From: Bolinopsis microptera
Lineage: Eukaryota; Ctenophora; Tentaculata; Lobata; Bolinopsidae
Length of the DNA stretch: 60,000 nt
Assembly (NCBI RefSeq): GCF_026151205.1
Contig: NC_087072.1
Location: forward strand, 20,986,103 to 21,046,102
Reading direction: 5' to 3'
This document shows, one piece after another, positions 1-10,089 of the stretch. The notes beneath the pieces were generated by a model that saw only the letters and a program-made list of their open reading frames with translations, did no database searches and had not been told where the DNA came from. Numbering within the stretch: the first letter of the stretch is position 1; each line of letters begins with the position of its first letter. A program made the position numbers and the translations under genes.

Positions 1-299
1 GGTTTCTCACACTTTTCTGTTTGAGTGTCAGTGGGGGTTTCCATCATGGCAAAGAGGCAATGGGGGTACCAGGCAGACCAGGGGGCACCTTCACGTCCAA
101 CTAGCACACTCACTGAAAAGAAGGAAGAGCAGAAAGCAGTTTGAAATGTTCTGTTGTGGAAAACAATGAAAGTGTAAACTGGATTAGTCAAGTTGATTCA
201 AAAGATTCAGCATGATGTGTTTTGTAACGTTTACAATTAACTATGTGTTAAAAAGGCCTCCCCCAGCCTCGGATCTTAGGATTGGATTTGCAAAAATTC

Positions 300-775
300 C
301 TAAGACAAACTGCTTAAGAAAAGCTAAGACTGCAAAAAAAGCTGAGACAAAATTTAAGCGAACCTGAGATGTCAAAATAAGCTAAGACAGCGAAAAGTCT
401 TAAGACAAAATTTAAGGAAACCTAAGACAGCAGATAATCCTGAGACAAAATTTAAGGAAACCCAAGACAGCGAAAAATCCTAAGACAAAATTTAAGAAAT
501 CCTGAGACAGCGAAAAATCCTGAGACAAAATTTAAGAAATCCCGAGACAGCGAAAAAACCTGAGACAAAATTTAAGAAATCCCGAGACAGCGAAAAAACC
601 TAAGACAAAATTTAAGAATCCTGAGACGCGCGAAAAAACCTGAGACAAAATTTAAGAAATCCTGAGACAGCGAAAAATCCTGAGACAAAATTTAAGAAAA
701 CCTGAGACAGCGAAAATCCTGAGACAAAATTTAAGAAAACCTGAGACAGCGAAAAATCTTTAGATACAATTTATA
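300..775. repeat. 40-bp tandem repeat array, left subterminal
   Basis: About ten to twelve units of a 40-bp motif built around GAGACAGCGAAAAATCCTGA and ACAAAATTTAAG. The first units are more diverged (TAAGAC instead of GAGAC). The mirror array is at 10090-10440. Confidence 0.95.
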
Positions 776-926
776 CAATAACCACAAGAATATACATGGA
801 TATTACATCTTTTAATTTCTTGCAAAGAATATAATAAATACAATATTACTAGGTATAGTAGGAATGTCAATAAGTCAATAGAATTTGTTTGAAATCTCTA
901 TGTGCCTGCTATGTTACCCCTTCTTA

Positions 927-1113
927 CCCCCAGTTCCATAGCGGATATTATGCCAAATTATTGGACGGAGATCGTCAACTAATATTTCTTCGGATATTTC
1001 TCCGGTTTGCAGTTCCATAACCTTATCCGGAAACCATCTACAGTAATTTTGTTGATTCTCACAGAGCAAAGTGCAAAGAAACTGCCGCAAACTGCTACAA
1101 TCTCCGAGAAATC
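927..1113. repeat. Truncated copy of the GTTCCATAGCGG MITE (left arm)
   Basis: Shares about 185 bp with the complete MITE at 1579-1877, from the terminal CCCCCAGTTCCATAGCGG through the CTACAATCTCCGAGAAAT internal sequence, then stops. Its mirror is 4953-5139. Confidence 0.8.
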
Positions 1114-1458
1114 TATTTATTGACTAGCTTGCTAAAATTCATCGTCAAATTACCGCTGCTCGAGTTACCTAGCCAGGCCCATTTCAGTTTTGAGTACTGG
1201 AGTCGGTTATCTAGTCAAAGCCTAGCTTTTTTGTAACTTGCAAGTGCTTTTGCGGATTGTCGTGGATTTCGGCAAATAGTCGTGGATTTCGGCGATATTT
1301 TCAGATTATTCTTCAATGTCCTCAAACCTGAGCACTGGGACTACTTAAGTTTTTGCTACTATCTGAATTATTTGCTCAAGCTACTGGCTCGCTAGGTTCA
1401 AAGGTTTATTTCCTATTTATCATGAAAAAAAAAATTGTGCTGGGTAAAAGTTTACACT

Positions 1459-1529
1459 GTGTTCACGCAGGTTTGAACTCCCGACCTCGCGCAGAGCTAG
1501 CCGATCGCCTAGCCGCTAAGCTACTCTGG
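1459..1529 (-). repeat. tRNA-like (SINE-type) segment, left arm
   Basis: Minus strand reads a Pol III A-box-like TAGCTTAGCGGCTAGGC and, about 40 nt on, a B-box-like GGGAGTTCAAACC. The acceptor arms do not pair, so it is a tRNA-derived relic and not a working tRNA. Mirror copy at 4530-4602. Confidence 0.55.
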
Positions 1530-1578
1530 TGATGTACTCATGAAATTTTTGATGTTAATATATATTTACCCCTTTTTA

Positions 1579-1877
1579 CCCCCAGTTCCATAGCGGATAT
1601 TATGCCAAATTATTGGACGGAGATCGTCAACTAATATTTCTTCGGATATTTCTCCGGTTTGCAGTTCCATAACCTTATCCGGAGACCATCTACAGTAATT
1701 TTGTTGATTCTCACAGAGCAAAGTGCAAAGAAATTGCCACAAACTGCTACAATCTCCGAGAAATTCCCGGAGAGCTTCATCTCCGTATAATACAGTAGAC
1801 GGAGCCGGAGAATCATCACCGTAGAAATGGACCTCCGTCTAATAATTTGGCATAATATCCGCTATGGAACTGGGGGG
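1579..1877. mobile_element. 300-bp MITE with about 40-bp terminal inverted repeats (left arm)
   Basis: Begins CCCCCAGTTCCATAGCGGAT and ends with the reverse complement ATCCGCTATGGAACTGGGGG; the inverted repeat runs on through GCCAAATTATT. The interior shows no coding potential. An identical-looking copy is at 4174-4480, which places this insertion before the arm duplication. Confidence 0.85.
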
Positions 1878-1924
1878 TTAATCTGATTAAAAGCTACAAA
1901 AAATTCCAGAAATGAGATGGCTGG

Positions 1925-2900
1925 TTAAAACCTACCTTTGGAAAGCTCTGATGAACCTGCCCGTGGAGAAATAAACACACTTAACTTCACCTCAATTGAG
2001 CAATAACTACTTATCGCTTATTACTTCATTTATTTTGGATGTACAGTGTGCTTTGTAACTAATTTATTATTACAAAGTTTACTTTCTAATAAGCTAAAAC
2101 GACAACTAATCTTTCGTTTTACTCCCTACTGTACTGGTTTACTCGTCAATCCAGGTATATGAGAATGTGTGAGAATGGTCTTGAAACTCTGAAAAGAGGG
2201 AAGCAGTTTTGGGGACGGGGAGATTGAAGCGGGTGGGCGACAAATGAACCCCCCCCCCCTATTGTAAGCCCCCCGGCTTACAATTGACCCCCCATGCAAT
2301 TACACTGAGTCAATTGATCTCAGTATAATAACATGGGGGTTAATTGTCGGGGGTCAATTGTCGTACTAAGCCCTAGATTGTACCTGCTATTGAGGTGAAT
2401 ATCCCAGATCATAGCTTCACAGGTAGGACTGTATAATGGGGGCCCTGATGTTATAGTGGACATCACTTTCCCCTCCCTTATCTGATTAAAGGATACAAAA
2501 CAGTCAAGAAATGAGATTGGTTAAAACCTACCTTGGGAAAGCTCCGATGGACTAGCCCGTGGAGAAATAAACACACTTAACTTCAGCTCAATTGAGCAAT
2601 AACTGCCTATTTATTGCTTATAACTTCATTTATTTTGGATGTAGATTGGGCTTCGTTGTGAGATACTGTACCTGAGTGATTACTCCGAACTTTCTAAAAA
2701 GCTACAAAGTTAACTTTCTGAAAAGCTACAAAGTTAACTTTCCTACTGTACTGGATTACTCGTCAATTCAGGTATAGGAGTATGTATTAGAACGGTCCTG
2801 AAACTATGAAAAGAGGGAATTAGCGGTTTTGGGGACGGGAAGATTACAGCATCAAAAACGGGTAGGATGTAGGAGCCTAGGAGGGTAATTATAATAATAA
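1925..2900. repeat. Inner part of left arm with internal direct repeats
   Basis: The block at about 1925-2080 (GAGAAATAAACACACTTAAC, CAATTGAGCAATAACT) recurs directly at about 2505-2660, and the 2100-2230 block recurs at about 2700-2860. 2255-2375 is rich in CCCCCC and CAATTGACCCCC hairpins. No gene is seen. Confidence 0.75.
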
Positions 2901-2926
2901 AGGTACTGGGGGATTGAACAACTTAA

Positions 2927-3200
2927 TTACTTTCGGCGATCCTCGATCGAACTCCCATTCACTGTCTGCCTCCACACGTCTTGATCGCACATAACAGTTC
3001 GAAGGTCGTCCAACTGGAGCCCAGTGTCACGAGCTACTACGTCCAGGAAGGTGAGTGGTCTCCTTTCACAGTTCCACGGCCGGACTGGGTAAGTCGCCAG
3101 GGGAGGATAGAGGAGATAACTTGGTCAGAAGCTCTCATGCAGTGCCCAGCAAATCTGTTACGCCTTGACGCAAGCCGTTCAATAACGGAGGATATATGTG
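2927..3200 (-). pseudogene. 5'-truncated LINE reverse-transcriptase C-terminus, frameshifted
   Basis: On the minus strand, 3190 to about 3045 reads RFAGHCMRASDQVISSILPW and beyond, a typical C-terminal segment of non-LTR retrotransposon polyproteins. After one frameshift near 3045 it continues DTGLQLDDLRTVMCDQDVWR to a TAA at 2927-2929. ATAATAATAA at 2890-2900 would be its 3' simple-repeat tail. It sits in the loop of the palindrome and is the only old coding relic there. The plus-strand open frame across 2981-3238 is its shadow. Confidence 0.75.
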
Positions 3201-4173
3201 CAGGTCATGTATACTGTATAGGCGTGCAAAACTATTGATTTGTCCTCACCTGCAATATGAATATATATTAGACTTATAATAGGTAAAATTATAATTGAGT
3301 AGAAAATTGGAAACATCATCTTTTAACAGAAATTTTACAAAAGCAGACTGGAAAGAGTTAGGGGGAACATGAGTGCAGCTAAACTTACGTTACTCTAGTT
3401 TGATGAGTTAAGAGTATATATCTCGGAAAGCACACTGTATATCCAAAATAAATGAAGTAATAAGCGATAAATAGGCAGTTATTGCTCAATTGAGCTGAAG
3501 TTAAGTGTGTTTATTTCTCCACGGGCAGGTTCATCAGAGCTTTCCAAAGGTAGGTTTTAACCAATCTCATTTCTTGACTGTTTTGTATCTTTTAATCAGA
3601 TAAGGGAGGGGAAGTGATGTCCACTATAACATCAGGGCCCCCATTATACAGTCCTACCTGTGAAGCTATGATCTGGGATATTCACCTCATTAGCAGGTAC
3701 AATCTAGGGCTTAGTACGACAATTGACCCCCGACAATTAACCCCCATCATGTTATTATACTGAGATCAATTGACTCAGTGTAATTGCATGGGGGGTCAAT
3801 TGTAAGCCGGGGGGCCACCCGCTTCAATCTCCCCGTCCCCAAAACTGCTTCGCTCTTTTCAGAGTTTCAAGACCATTCTCACACATTCTCATATACCTGG
3901 ATTGACGAGTAAACCTGTACAGTAGGGAGTAAAACGAAAGATTAGTTGTCGTTTTAGCTTATTAGAAAGTAAACTTTGTAATAATAAATTAGTTACGAAG
4001 CACACTGTACATCCAAAATAAATGAAGTAATAAGCGATAAATAGTTATTGCTCAATTGAGGTGAAGTTAAGTGCGTTTATTTCTCCACAGGCAGGTTCAT
4101 CAGACCTTTCCAAAGGTAGGTGTTAACCAGCCATCTCATTTCTGGAATTTTTTGTAGCTTTTAATCAGATTAA

Positions 4174-4480
4174 CCCCCCAGTTCCATAGCGGATATTATG
4201 CCAAATTATTAGACGGAGGTCCATTTCTACGGTGATGATTCTCCGGCTCCGTCTACTGTATTATACAGTTATACGGAGATGAAGCTCTCCGGGAATTTCT
4301 CGGAGATTGTAGCAGTTTGTGGCAGTTTCTTTGCACTTTGCTCTGTGAGAATCAACAAAATTACCGTAGATGGTCTCCGGATAAGGTTATGGAACTGCAA
4401 ACCGGAGAAATATCCGAAGAAATATTAGTTGACGATCTCCGTCCAATAATTTGGCATAATATCCGCTATGGAACTGGGGG
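4174..4480. mobile_element. 300-bp MITE (right arm copy)
   Basis: Mirror of 1579-1877, with the same terminal inverted repeats and only scattered substitutions (for example GGACGG/AGACGG near the ends). Confidence 0.85.
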
Positions 4481-4529
4481 TAAGAAGGGGTGAATAAATA
4501 AGTACATCAAAAATTTCATGAGTACATCA

Positions 4530-4602
4530 CCGGAGTAGCTTAGCGGCTAGGCGACTGGCTAGCTCTGCGCGAGGTCGGGAGTTCAAACCTGCGTGAACAC
4601 CG
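4530..4602 (+). repeat. tRNA-like (SINE-type) segment, right arm
   Basis: GTAGCTTAGCGGCTAGGCG (A-box-like) followed by GGTCGGGAGTTCAAACCTGC (B-box-like). Mirror of 1459-1529. Not a functional tRNA because the outer stem does not form. Confidence 0.55.
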
Positions 4603-4952
4603 TGTAAACTTTTACCCAGCACAATTTTTTTTTCATGATAAATAGGAAATAAACCTTTGAACCTAGCAAGCCAGTAGCTTGAGCAAATCATTCAGATAGT
4701 AGCAAAAATTTAAGTAGTCCTAGTGCTCAGGTTTGAGGACATTGAAGAATAATCTGAAAATATCGCCGAAATCCACGACTATTTGCCGAAATCCACGACA
4801 ATCCGCAAAAGCACTTGCAAGTTACAAAAAAGCTAGGCTTTGACTAGATAACCGACTCCAGTACTCAAAACTGAAATGGGCCTGGCTAGGTAACTCGAGC
4901 AGCGGTAATTTGCCGATGAATTTTAGCAAGCTAGTCAATAACTCAATAAGTA

Positions 4953-5139
4953 GATTTCTCGGAGATTGTAGCAGTTTGTGGCAGTTTCTTTGCACTTTGC
5001 TCTGTGAGAATCAACAAAATTACCGTAGATGGTCTCCGGATAAGGTTATGGAACTGCAAACCGGAGAAATATCCGAAGAAATATTAGTTGACGATCTCCG
5101 TCCAATAATTTGGCATAATATCCGCTATGGAACTGGGGG
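4953..5139. repeat. Truncated MITE copy (right arm)
   Basis: Mirror of 927-1113: it starts inside the MITE at GATTTCTCGGAGATTG and runs to the terminal GGAACTGGGGG. Confidence 0.8.
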
Positions 5140-5604
5140 TAAGAAGGGGTAAGGGGGGGGGGGGGGGGGGGGAGATGATGTCCGCTATAACATCGGGCCC
5201 CCATTATACAGTCCTACCTGTAAAGATATGATCTGGGATACTCACTTCATTAGCAGGCACATAGAGGTTTCAGACAAATTCTATTGACTTATTGACATTC
5301 CTACTATACCTAGTAATATTGTATTTATTATAATAATAATAATAATAAAATTTGGTAGCTTAAACACAAACTCTAAGCCCAGTGGATAAACCACAAAACT
5401 TATGCTCTATTGTGTGAAACAAAGATACTAGATCAAGATAACTATCAAGGAGTGTATGCATAGGACATAAAAAGTTTTGGAACGAAGATGACATGCTTGT
5501 GAAGCGAGCTAACAGTCTAATTGCTAATAAGTTCAAAAAGATCATGACATTAGGTTGCATCCTAAACAGTTTAAGCAAATAACATAAAGTTATTATATTG
5601 TCAA

Positions 5605-8514
5605 TTAATCGCTCATGCCATAACTTTTCTTAAACAGGTGAGTTTTTAATAATGTTTTGAACAGATCAACATCGGAACAAGTCTTAATTTCAATTGGTAG
5701 TTGGTTCCAGATTTTCGGAGCAACAGTCTGAAACGCTCTTGGGTGTGATCTTGTAGATCCGACGGGTAGGTGTAAGGAGGAAGTTCTTCTGCTACTCGAA
5801 CTAACAAATGTTACTAGATCACACAGATATGCAGGAGCAACACCATTGACTGCTTTGAAAATCAGTAAGCATAACTTAAACTCAATCCTCTCCTTCACCT
5901 TGAGCCAATGAAGGGATTTGAGCTTCTCCTCGACTGAGTCTCTCTTCTTTAATCCAAAAACCAGACGGCATGCTCGGTTCTGAATGTTCTGCAGCTGCGT
6001 AATTGAGGCTTGACTACAACCATAGTAAAGTGCATTGCAGTAGTCAAGCGATGAGATTACAATTGCTTGAGTCAGTGTTCCCATCTGTTTGGTTGTGAGG
6101 AATGTTTTCATCTTAGCAAGGTCTCTTAGTTTCAGAAAACAGGATGTTTTAAGTTGCTTGATTTGCTCACCAAAGTTTAGTTGAGAGTCGAGACGAAATC
6201 CGAGGTTCTTTGCAACAGGTGACAGCCTGACACACGTCTCAGAGTTAACAAACACGCCCCCTATCGACAGCTGCTGGAGGACAAGCGGTGTCCCAAAGAC
6301 AAGAATCTCAGTTTTTCCTGCATTGAGCTGTAGATAATGTTTTTTCATCCAGTCATTAATTTCTTGGAAACATTTGGGAACATCGTTGATAAGGACGGTG
6401 GGCTCCTCGTTTGGCTTGAAACTTTTATACAGCTGATGATCGTCGGCGTAACCCTGGATGGAGAAGTTCAAATCATGTGCTGCTGAGTACAAAGAGCGAA
6501 TGTAGATGTTGAACAGGACCGGACCCAGCACAGAGCCCTGTGGGACTCCAAACTTAATCACTATCTCATAAGATTCCTCATTTCCAACTTTAATCGTTTG
6601 ACATCTACCTGTGAGGAAGCTGCTGAACCATTTCCAAGCTGTCCCTGTTATTCCCAACTCATTTCTGAGGATGTTCAGTAGTTTGCAGTGGTCAACTGTA
6701 TCAAAAGCTGCGCTGAGATCTAGGAGAAGAACAACAGTTGCCTTGCTTTCTGTAGATGCAATGAGTAGATCGTTAACAACTCTCACAAGCAGAGTCTCGG
6801 TGCTGTGTTTTGATTTGTATCCAGACTGCTGTGGGATGTTCAGGTTGTTGTTTTCTAGATGTTCATTTAGACGCCTGAGCACTACTCTTTCTATCAACTT
6901 GCCCACAAAACTAAGGTTAGATATTGGTCTGTAATTCTTGAGATTATCACTATCTAATCCCTGGCCCTTGATCAGGGGTGTGATATGAGCTAGTTTAGCG
7001 CCATCAATACTGCCAGAAGATAATGAAGCATTTACTATGTCAACTAAGACGGGTAGTAGAACCTCAAGGTTTTCTTTAAAGATGTTTGCAGGTAGAGGGT
7101 CAATTGAAGAAGACTTGATCTCAGATGCCTTGATTATCTCCTCTAGTTCTTCTAGAGTAGTTGGAGAGAACTCAGCTAGTTTTTCTCCGCAGTAAGAGGG
7201 CGTTTGATCGTCAGACTCCACATGATCAAAGTTATTTCGTATTGCCTTTATTTTCTCCTGAAAATATACGTTAAAGTTTTCGACTGTGTCCTTGAGAGAC
7301 TCCGACGAAGGCAACACAATGCTTTTATCCCGATCAAGAAAGGTGTCCACAAATCTAAAAAGACTCTTAGAAGAATAGGAATGCTTTATGAATTCGACTT
7401 TGAAAAACTCATGTTTCTTCCTGTCTGAGAGTTCTGTGCACTGCTCTCTGATTGATTCATAGTGTTTCTTGTCAGTTAAAGATCCGGAGATTTTCCACTT
7501 TGTCTCGGCTTTTCTTCTTTGGCTTCTAAGTGCTTTATATTCACCATCGAACCAAGGGGCAGACTTACGTTCTTTGATTTCCTTTGTGAGGAGAGGAGCA
7601 TGGTTATTCAGCACAGTTAGGCACTTAGAGTTGTATAGGCTGATGCGGCTTTCAAATGACGGCATTTCAGCTTGTGATAGACCCTCAGGATCCATTACAG
7701 TAACCAATTCCTCAGCAAGATTATCCGCAAAACAATTTTTGTCAATTTCTTTGACATTTCTGAATGTGATAACTTTTTTCTTGTTGAGATTGCTTGCAAC
7801 TGTTTTTGTGAGGCTAAAAGTAACCGGGAAATGGTCACAGTTTGGGAACATTTCCGAGGTGTGCGAGTCTACTGTGACACTCTTTGGATTGACTATCTGA
7901 TGGGAGGAGATTACAACATCCAGAATATGTCCTTTGTTGTGAGTTGGATCTCTCACGTATTGATGCAGTCCATAGCTGGCCAATACTTCAGTCAGTTTGG
8001 CCGTGTTTCTTGATTTATGATCATCCAAATGAATATTAAGATCACCACAGATTAAAAACTTCTTGCATTTCATGAATATGTTCCCAATAAACTCATCCAA
8101 ATCTTCAAAAAATACATCAGTCAATGACCCTGGTCGGTAAACACAAGCACAGAGGACAGTATCACCCGATGAGTCTCGAAATTTGCCTAAAACTGCTTCA
8201 AACGTATCTCCACACTTATCAAACACAGGAGTAAGGTTCAAATCACTTGAATTGTAAATAATTCCAACTCCTCCGCCTCTGCATTTAGCAGAGTCTTTCC
8301 TGATGTAGTGAATCAAGTTATAGCCGTAAGACTTGATGGTAGCAGTAACATCATTCTTCATGCTGGTGAGCCAAGTCTCAGTGACAAAAAGGACAGAGAT
8401 TCCTTGGTCGATTATAGATTCCATGATTGGTTGAATCTTATTATTGAGAGATCTCACATTCCAGCAACAGCCAAGAATCTCCGCCGGAGAGGATTTCAGA
8501 CCACTGCTTACAAG
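5605..8514 (-). CDS. LINE ORF2: APE endonuclease plus reverse transcriptase
   Basis: About 969 codons if entered by -1 frameshift at 8514. The APE-type endonuclease starts at once (CWNVRSLNNK, then LFVTETWL, GGGVGIIYNS, CGDLNIHLDD, and the CDHFPV terminus). The RT palm has NYRPISNLS, LDLSAAFDTVDH, GVPQGSVLGP and the catalytic YADD (codons at 6439-6450). The C-terminus has the CR1/L2-typical LHWLKVKERIEFKL and APKIWNQLP segments. There is no ATG before the endonuclease domain: the first in-frame ATG would delete its N-terminal strand. Translation therefore probably depends on ORF1. No internal stop is seen. Confidence 0.9.
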   Translation of the reverse strand, partial: LVSSGLKSSPAEILGCCWNVRSLNNKIQPIMESIIDQGISVLFVTETWLTSMKNDVTATIKSYGYNLIHYIRKDSAKCRGGGVGIIYNSSDLNLTPVFDKCGDTFEAVLGKFRDSSGDTVLCACVYRPGSLTDVFFEDLDEFIGNIFMKCKKFLICGDLNIHLDDHKSRNTAKLTEVLASYGLHQYVRDPTHNKGHILDVVISSHQIVNPKSVTVDSHTSEMFPNCDHFPVTFSLTKTVASNLNKKKVITFRNVKEIDKNCFADNLAEELVTVMDPEGLSQAEMPSFESRISLYNSKCLTVLNNHAPLLTKEIKERKSAPWFDGEYKALRSQRRKAETKWKISGSLTDKKHYESIREQCTELSDRKKHEFFKVEFIKHSYSSKSLFRFVDTFLDRDKSIVLPSSESLKDTVENFNVYFQEKIKAIRNNFDHVESDDQTPSYCGEKLAEFSPTTLEELEEIIKASEIKSSSIDPLPANIFKENLEVLLPVLVDIVNASLSSGSIDGAKLAHITPLIKGQGLDSDNLKNYRPISNLSFVGKLIERVVLRRLNEHLENNNLNIPQQSGYKSKHSTETLLVRVVNDLLIASTESKATVVLLLDLSAAFDTVDHCKLLNILRNELGITGTAWKWFSSFLTGRCQTIKVGNEESYEIVIKFGVPQGSVLGPVLFNIYIRSLYSAAHDLNFSIQGYADDHQLYKSFKPNEEPTVLINDVPKCFQEINDWMKKHYLQLNAGKTEILVFGTPLVLQQLSIGGVFVNSETCVRLSPVAKNLGFRLDSQLNFGEQIKQLKTSCFLKLRDLAKMKTFLTTKQMGTLTQAIVISSLDYCNALYYGCSQASITQLQNIQNRACRLVFGLKKRDSVEEKLKSLHWLKVKERIEFKLCLLIFKAVNGVAPAYLCDLVTFVSSSSRRTSSLHLPVGSTRSHPRAFQTVAPKIWNQLPIEIKTCSDVDLFKTLLKTHLFKKSYGMSD

Positions 8515-8522
8515 TTTTTTGA
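8478..8522 (-). promoter_or_regulatory. -1 programmed ribosomal frameshift site between LINE ORF1 and ORF2
   Basis: Minus strand 8520-8514 is A AAA AAC, read in ORF1 as TCA-AAA-AAC, followed by TTG and the ORF1 stop TAA. A one-base slip back gives CTT GTA AGC..., exactly the open ORF2 frame. A short hairpin TCTCC-GGC-GGAGA lies at 8490-8478, 23 nt downstream, which is farther than the usual 5-9 nt spacer; a more complex structure may form. Sequence and phase are seen directly; function is inferred. Confidence 0.6.
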
Positions 8523-9908
8523 ACTGTAGTAATTGATAGTTTTGCGGAGATGCTGCTGTTCAGCAACATAAGCTGGACATGTCCTATCAAATGCCGTGTG
8601 TGTGTTTCTTTCATCCCGATACTTGCCCTTAGAGCAGTTAATGCAGCATGAAATAATGCTATTAGTTTTCTTTTCTGGACAATCTTCTGACGTATGATTC
8701 TTGGAACAATAACCACAAATAGCTTTTTCTGATTCACACTCCGACCTGTAGTGTCCAAAACCTTGGCAGTTGTTGCATCGTTTTACATGAAATTGATCAT
8801 AAACTTTGCAACTAAACGAACTGATGTATAGCCGATCTCCCTGTTGTTCTATGATTTTCCTGATATTGTTACTAACTCGTATAGTAGCTTGATGCTTGCT
8901 GCTGTTTTTGATCTGAGGTTTAACTTTTAGTACAGAAAATGTTTCACCCTGGGATTTTAATGCCTTAATGTTGGGGTGAGCTTGAAGGAGCAGGTCTTCT
9001 AGATCTTCTTCAGAATAATTATCAGCAAGGTTAGCAACAGAGATTGTGGGCAAACGTTCTGGTGGCTGGTGCGTTTTCATATCTGGAAGTTGCTGGGATA
9101 CTTTCTTGACAAGATTTTCCCTGTCAGCTGTTGTCGGACACACAACCACAATGTCCCCATTCTTGTTGACATACCGTTTGTCAGCATGAATGGCGTTGTC
9201 TTTGATGATTTTGTCAACTTCTTCTTGGCGATCTTTTGCTTGATTTTCTGGTGTTTTGCTGGACATGATTAATACAGAGCGATATGAAGGGGCAACTGGT
9301 GCTGGAGATGGAGGAGAAGAAATTTCAGTTTTGTCCGGAGATGTTTTCATATTCACAACTTTCATAAGTAAACCCTTCATGTCCTCCATAGATTGGGTCA
9401 GATTATCTACTCGCCTGTCAATCAGGTCGACTTTACTTTCGGCACTGACTGCGGAGTTCTGTTCAGAGCGTGTCTTGCAGACATTACACACAAACGTAAA
9501 AGTCCCAAATCTGGAACTGTTAACACCCTTGGTTTCGTTTCTGTTGGAGTATGCTTTGAAGAAAGTGCGAGGACAGATTACAGCATTATTGATCCTATCT
9601 TTATCAGCATCTCGACAAACAGCATGAAATGACGATTTACACAAAAAGCAGGTAAGAGCAGTGTCATTAGCTTGAACATCATTACAGGTATTACAAGTGC
9701 CGTCTTTGATGTAGGCAAACTGGTATTGAAGAGTGTTACCTTGTCGCTGTTGAGTACTTTCAGAGGATGTGGATGAGTTCAGGATAGGTGTGAAACGTTG
9801 CGGGGGTAACATATCTTCGCTAACATTCCTGTCATTCTTTGGCGTATCATCCTGTAACGAGATTGAGGACCTGTTACCCTCATCATCAAAACCACCTTCT
9901 CCGATCAT
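8508..9908 (-). CDS. LINE ORF1: PHD-like finger and zinc-knuckle nucleic-acid-binding protein
   Basis: 466 residues from ATG at 9906-9908. Near residues 70-160 a cysteine/histidine pattern (CNTC, CFLC, FHAVC, CNVC) looks like a PHD/RING-type finger. The C-terminal third has CCHC-type knuckles (CNNCQGFGHYRSEC, CGYCSKNHTSEDC, CCINC). This layout is usual for ORF1 of CR1/L2/jockey-group LINEs, where the protein binds the element RNA. The middle (about 200-370) is a PRE_C2HC-like or RRM-like low-similarity region. It ends TCA AAA AAC TTG TAA at 8508-8522; the A AAA AAC is a -1 frameshift heptamer in the correct phase, leading into ORF2. Confidence 0.85.
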   Translation of the reverse strand: MIGEGGFDDEGNRSSISLQDDTPKNDRNVSEDMLPPQRFTPILNSSTSSESTQQRQGNTLQYQFAYIKDGTCNTCNDVQANDTALTCFLCKSSFHAVCRDADKDRINNAVICPRTFFKAYSNRNETKGVNSSRFGTFTFVCNVCKTRSEQNSAVSAESKVDLIDRRVDNLTQSMEDMKGLLMKVVNMKTSPDKTEISSPPSPAPVAPSYRSVLIMSSKTPENQAKDRQEEVDKIIKDNAIHADKRYVNKNGDIVVVCPTTADRENLVKKVSQQLPDMKTHQPPERLPTISVANLADNYSEEDLEDLLLQAHPNIKALKSQGETFSVLKVKPQIKNSSKHQATIRVSNNIRKIIEQQGDRLYISSFSCKVYDQFHVKRCNNCQGFGHYRSECESEKAICGYCSKNHTSEDCPEKKTNSIISCCINCSKGKYRDERNTHTAFDRTCPAYVAEQQHLRKTINYYSSKNL

Positions 9909-10089
9909 TGCGCACTTCTTTTACAAAGTGAAACAGTGCAGATCAGCAGAGTCAGTAGAGAATCAAAATTGAGTTCGGGGTCCTCAAATTATTTGTTATA
10001 TAGTAGTGTTGAAAGTATTAAAACTATTATATTATATTCTTTGCAAGAAATTAAAAGATGTAATATCCATGTATATTCTTGTGGCTATT

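Larger units (their letters stand above)
3425..5332. repeat. Right arm of the foldback element, inner part
   Basis: Reverse complement of the left arm, including both copies of the duplicated 150-bp block and the MITEs. It differs from the left arm by a poly-G run of about 19 at 5154-5172 and roughly 90 bp (5173-5260) that the left arm lacks here but that resembles 3600-3700. Confidence 0.85.
5333..10029 (-). mobile_element. Full-length CR1/L2-type LINE, apparently intact
   Basis: A 4.7 kb insertion in the right arm. Comparing arms gives the empty site (GTATTTATTATATTCTTTGC) and a candidate 7-bp target duplication TATTATA at 5326-5332 and 10030-10036. The minus-strand order is 5' UTR (9909-10029), ORF1, ORF2, 3' UTR (5346-5604), then a (TTA)n-type tail at 5333-5346. 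Both ORFs are uninterrupted, so this copy may be recent and could encode working proteins. Because only one arm carries it, it inserted after the palindrome formed. Confidence 0.9.

Noticed and set aside
2981-3238. 85-aa plus-strand protein
   Set aside because: It overlaps an antisense RT remnant with clear family motifs; the plus-strand frame is a shadow with no recognisable domain.
4530-4602. Functional tRNA gene
   Set aside because: Pol III box-like words are present but the acceptor and anticodon stems do not pair properly, and the segment is duplicated inside a mobile element.
6611-9972. Plus-strand open frames across the LINE
   Set aside because: All are mirror frames of the intact minus-strand ORF1 and ORF2 and carry no domain of their own.
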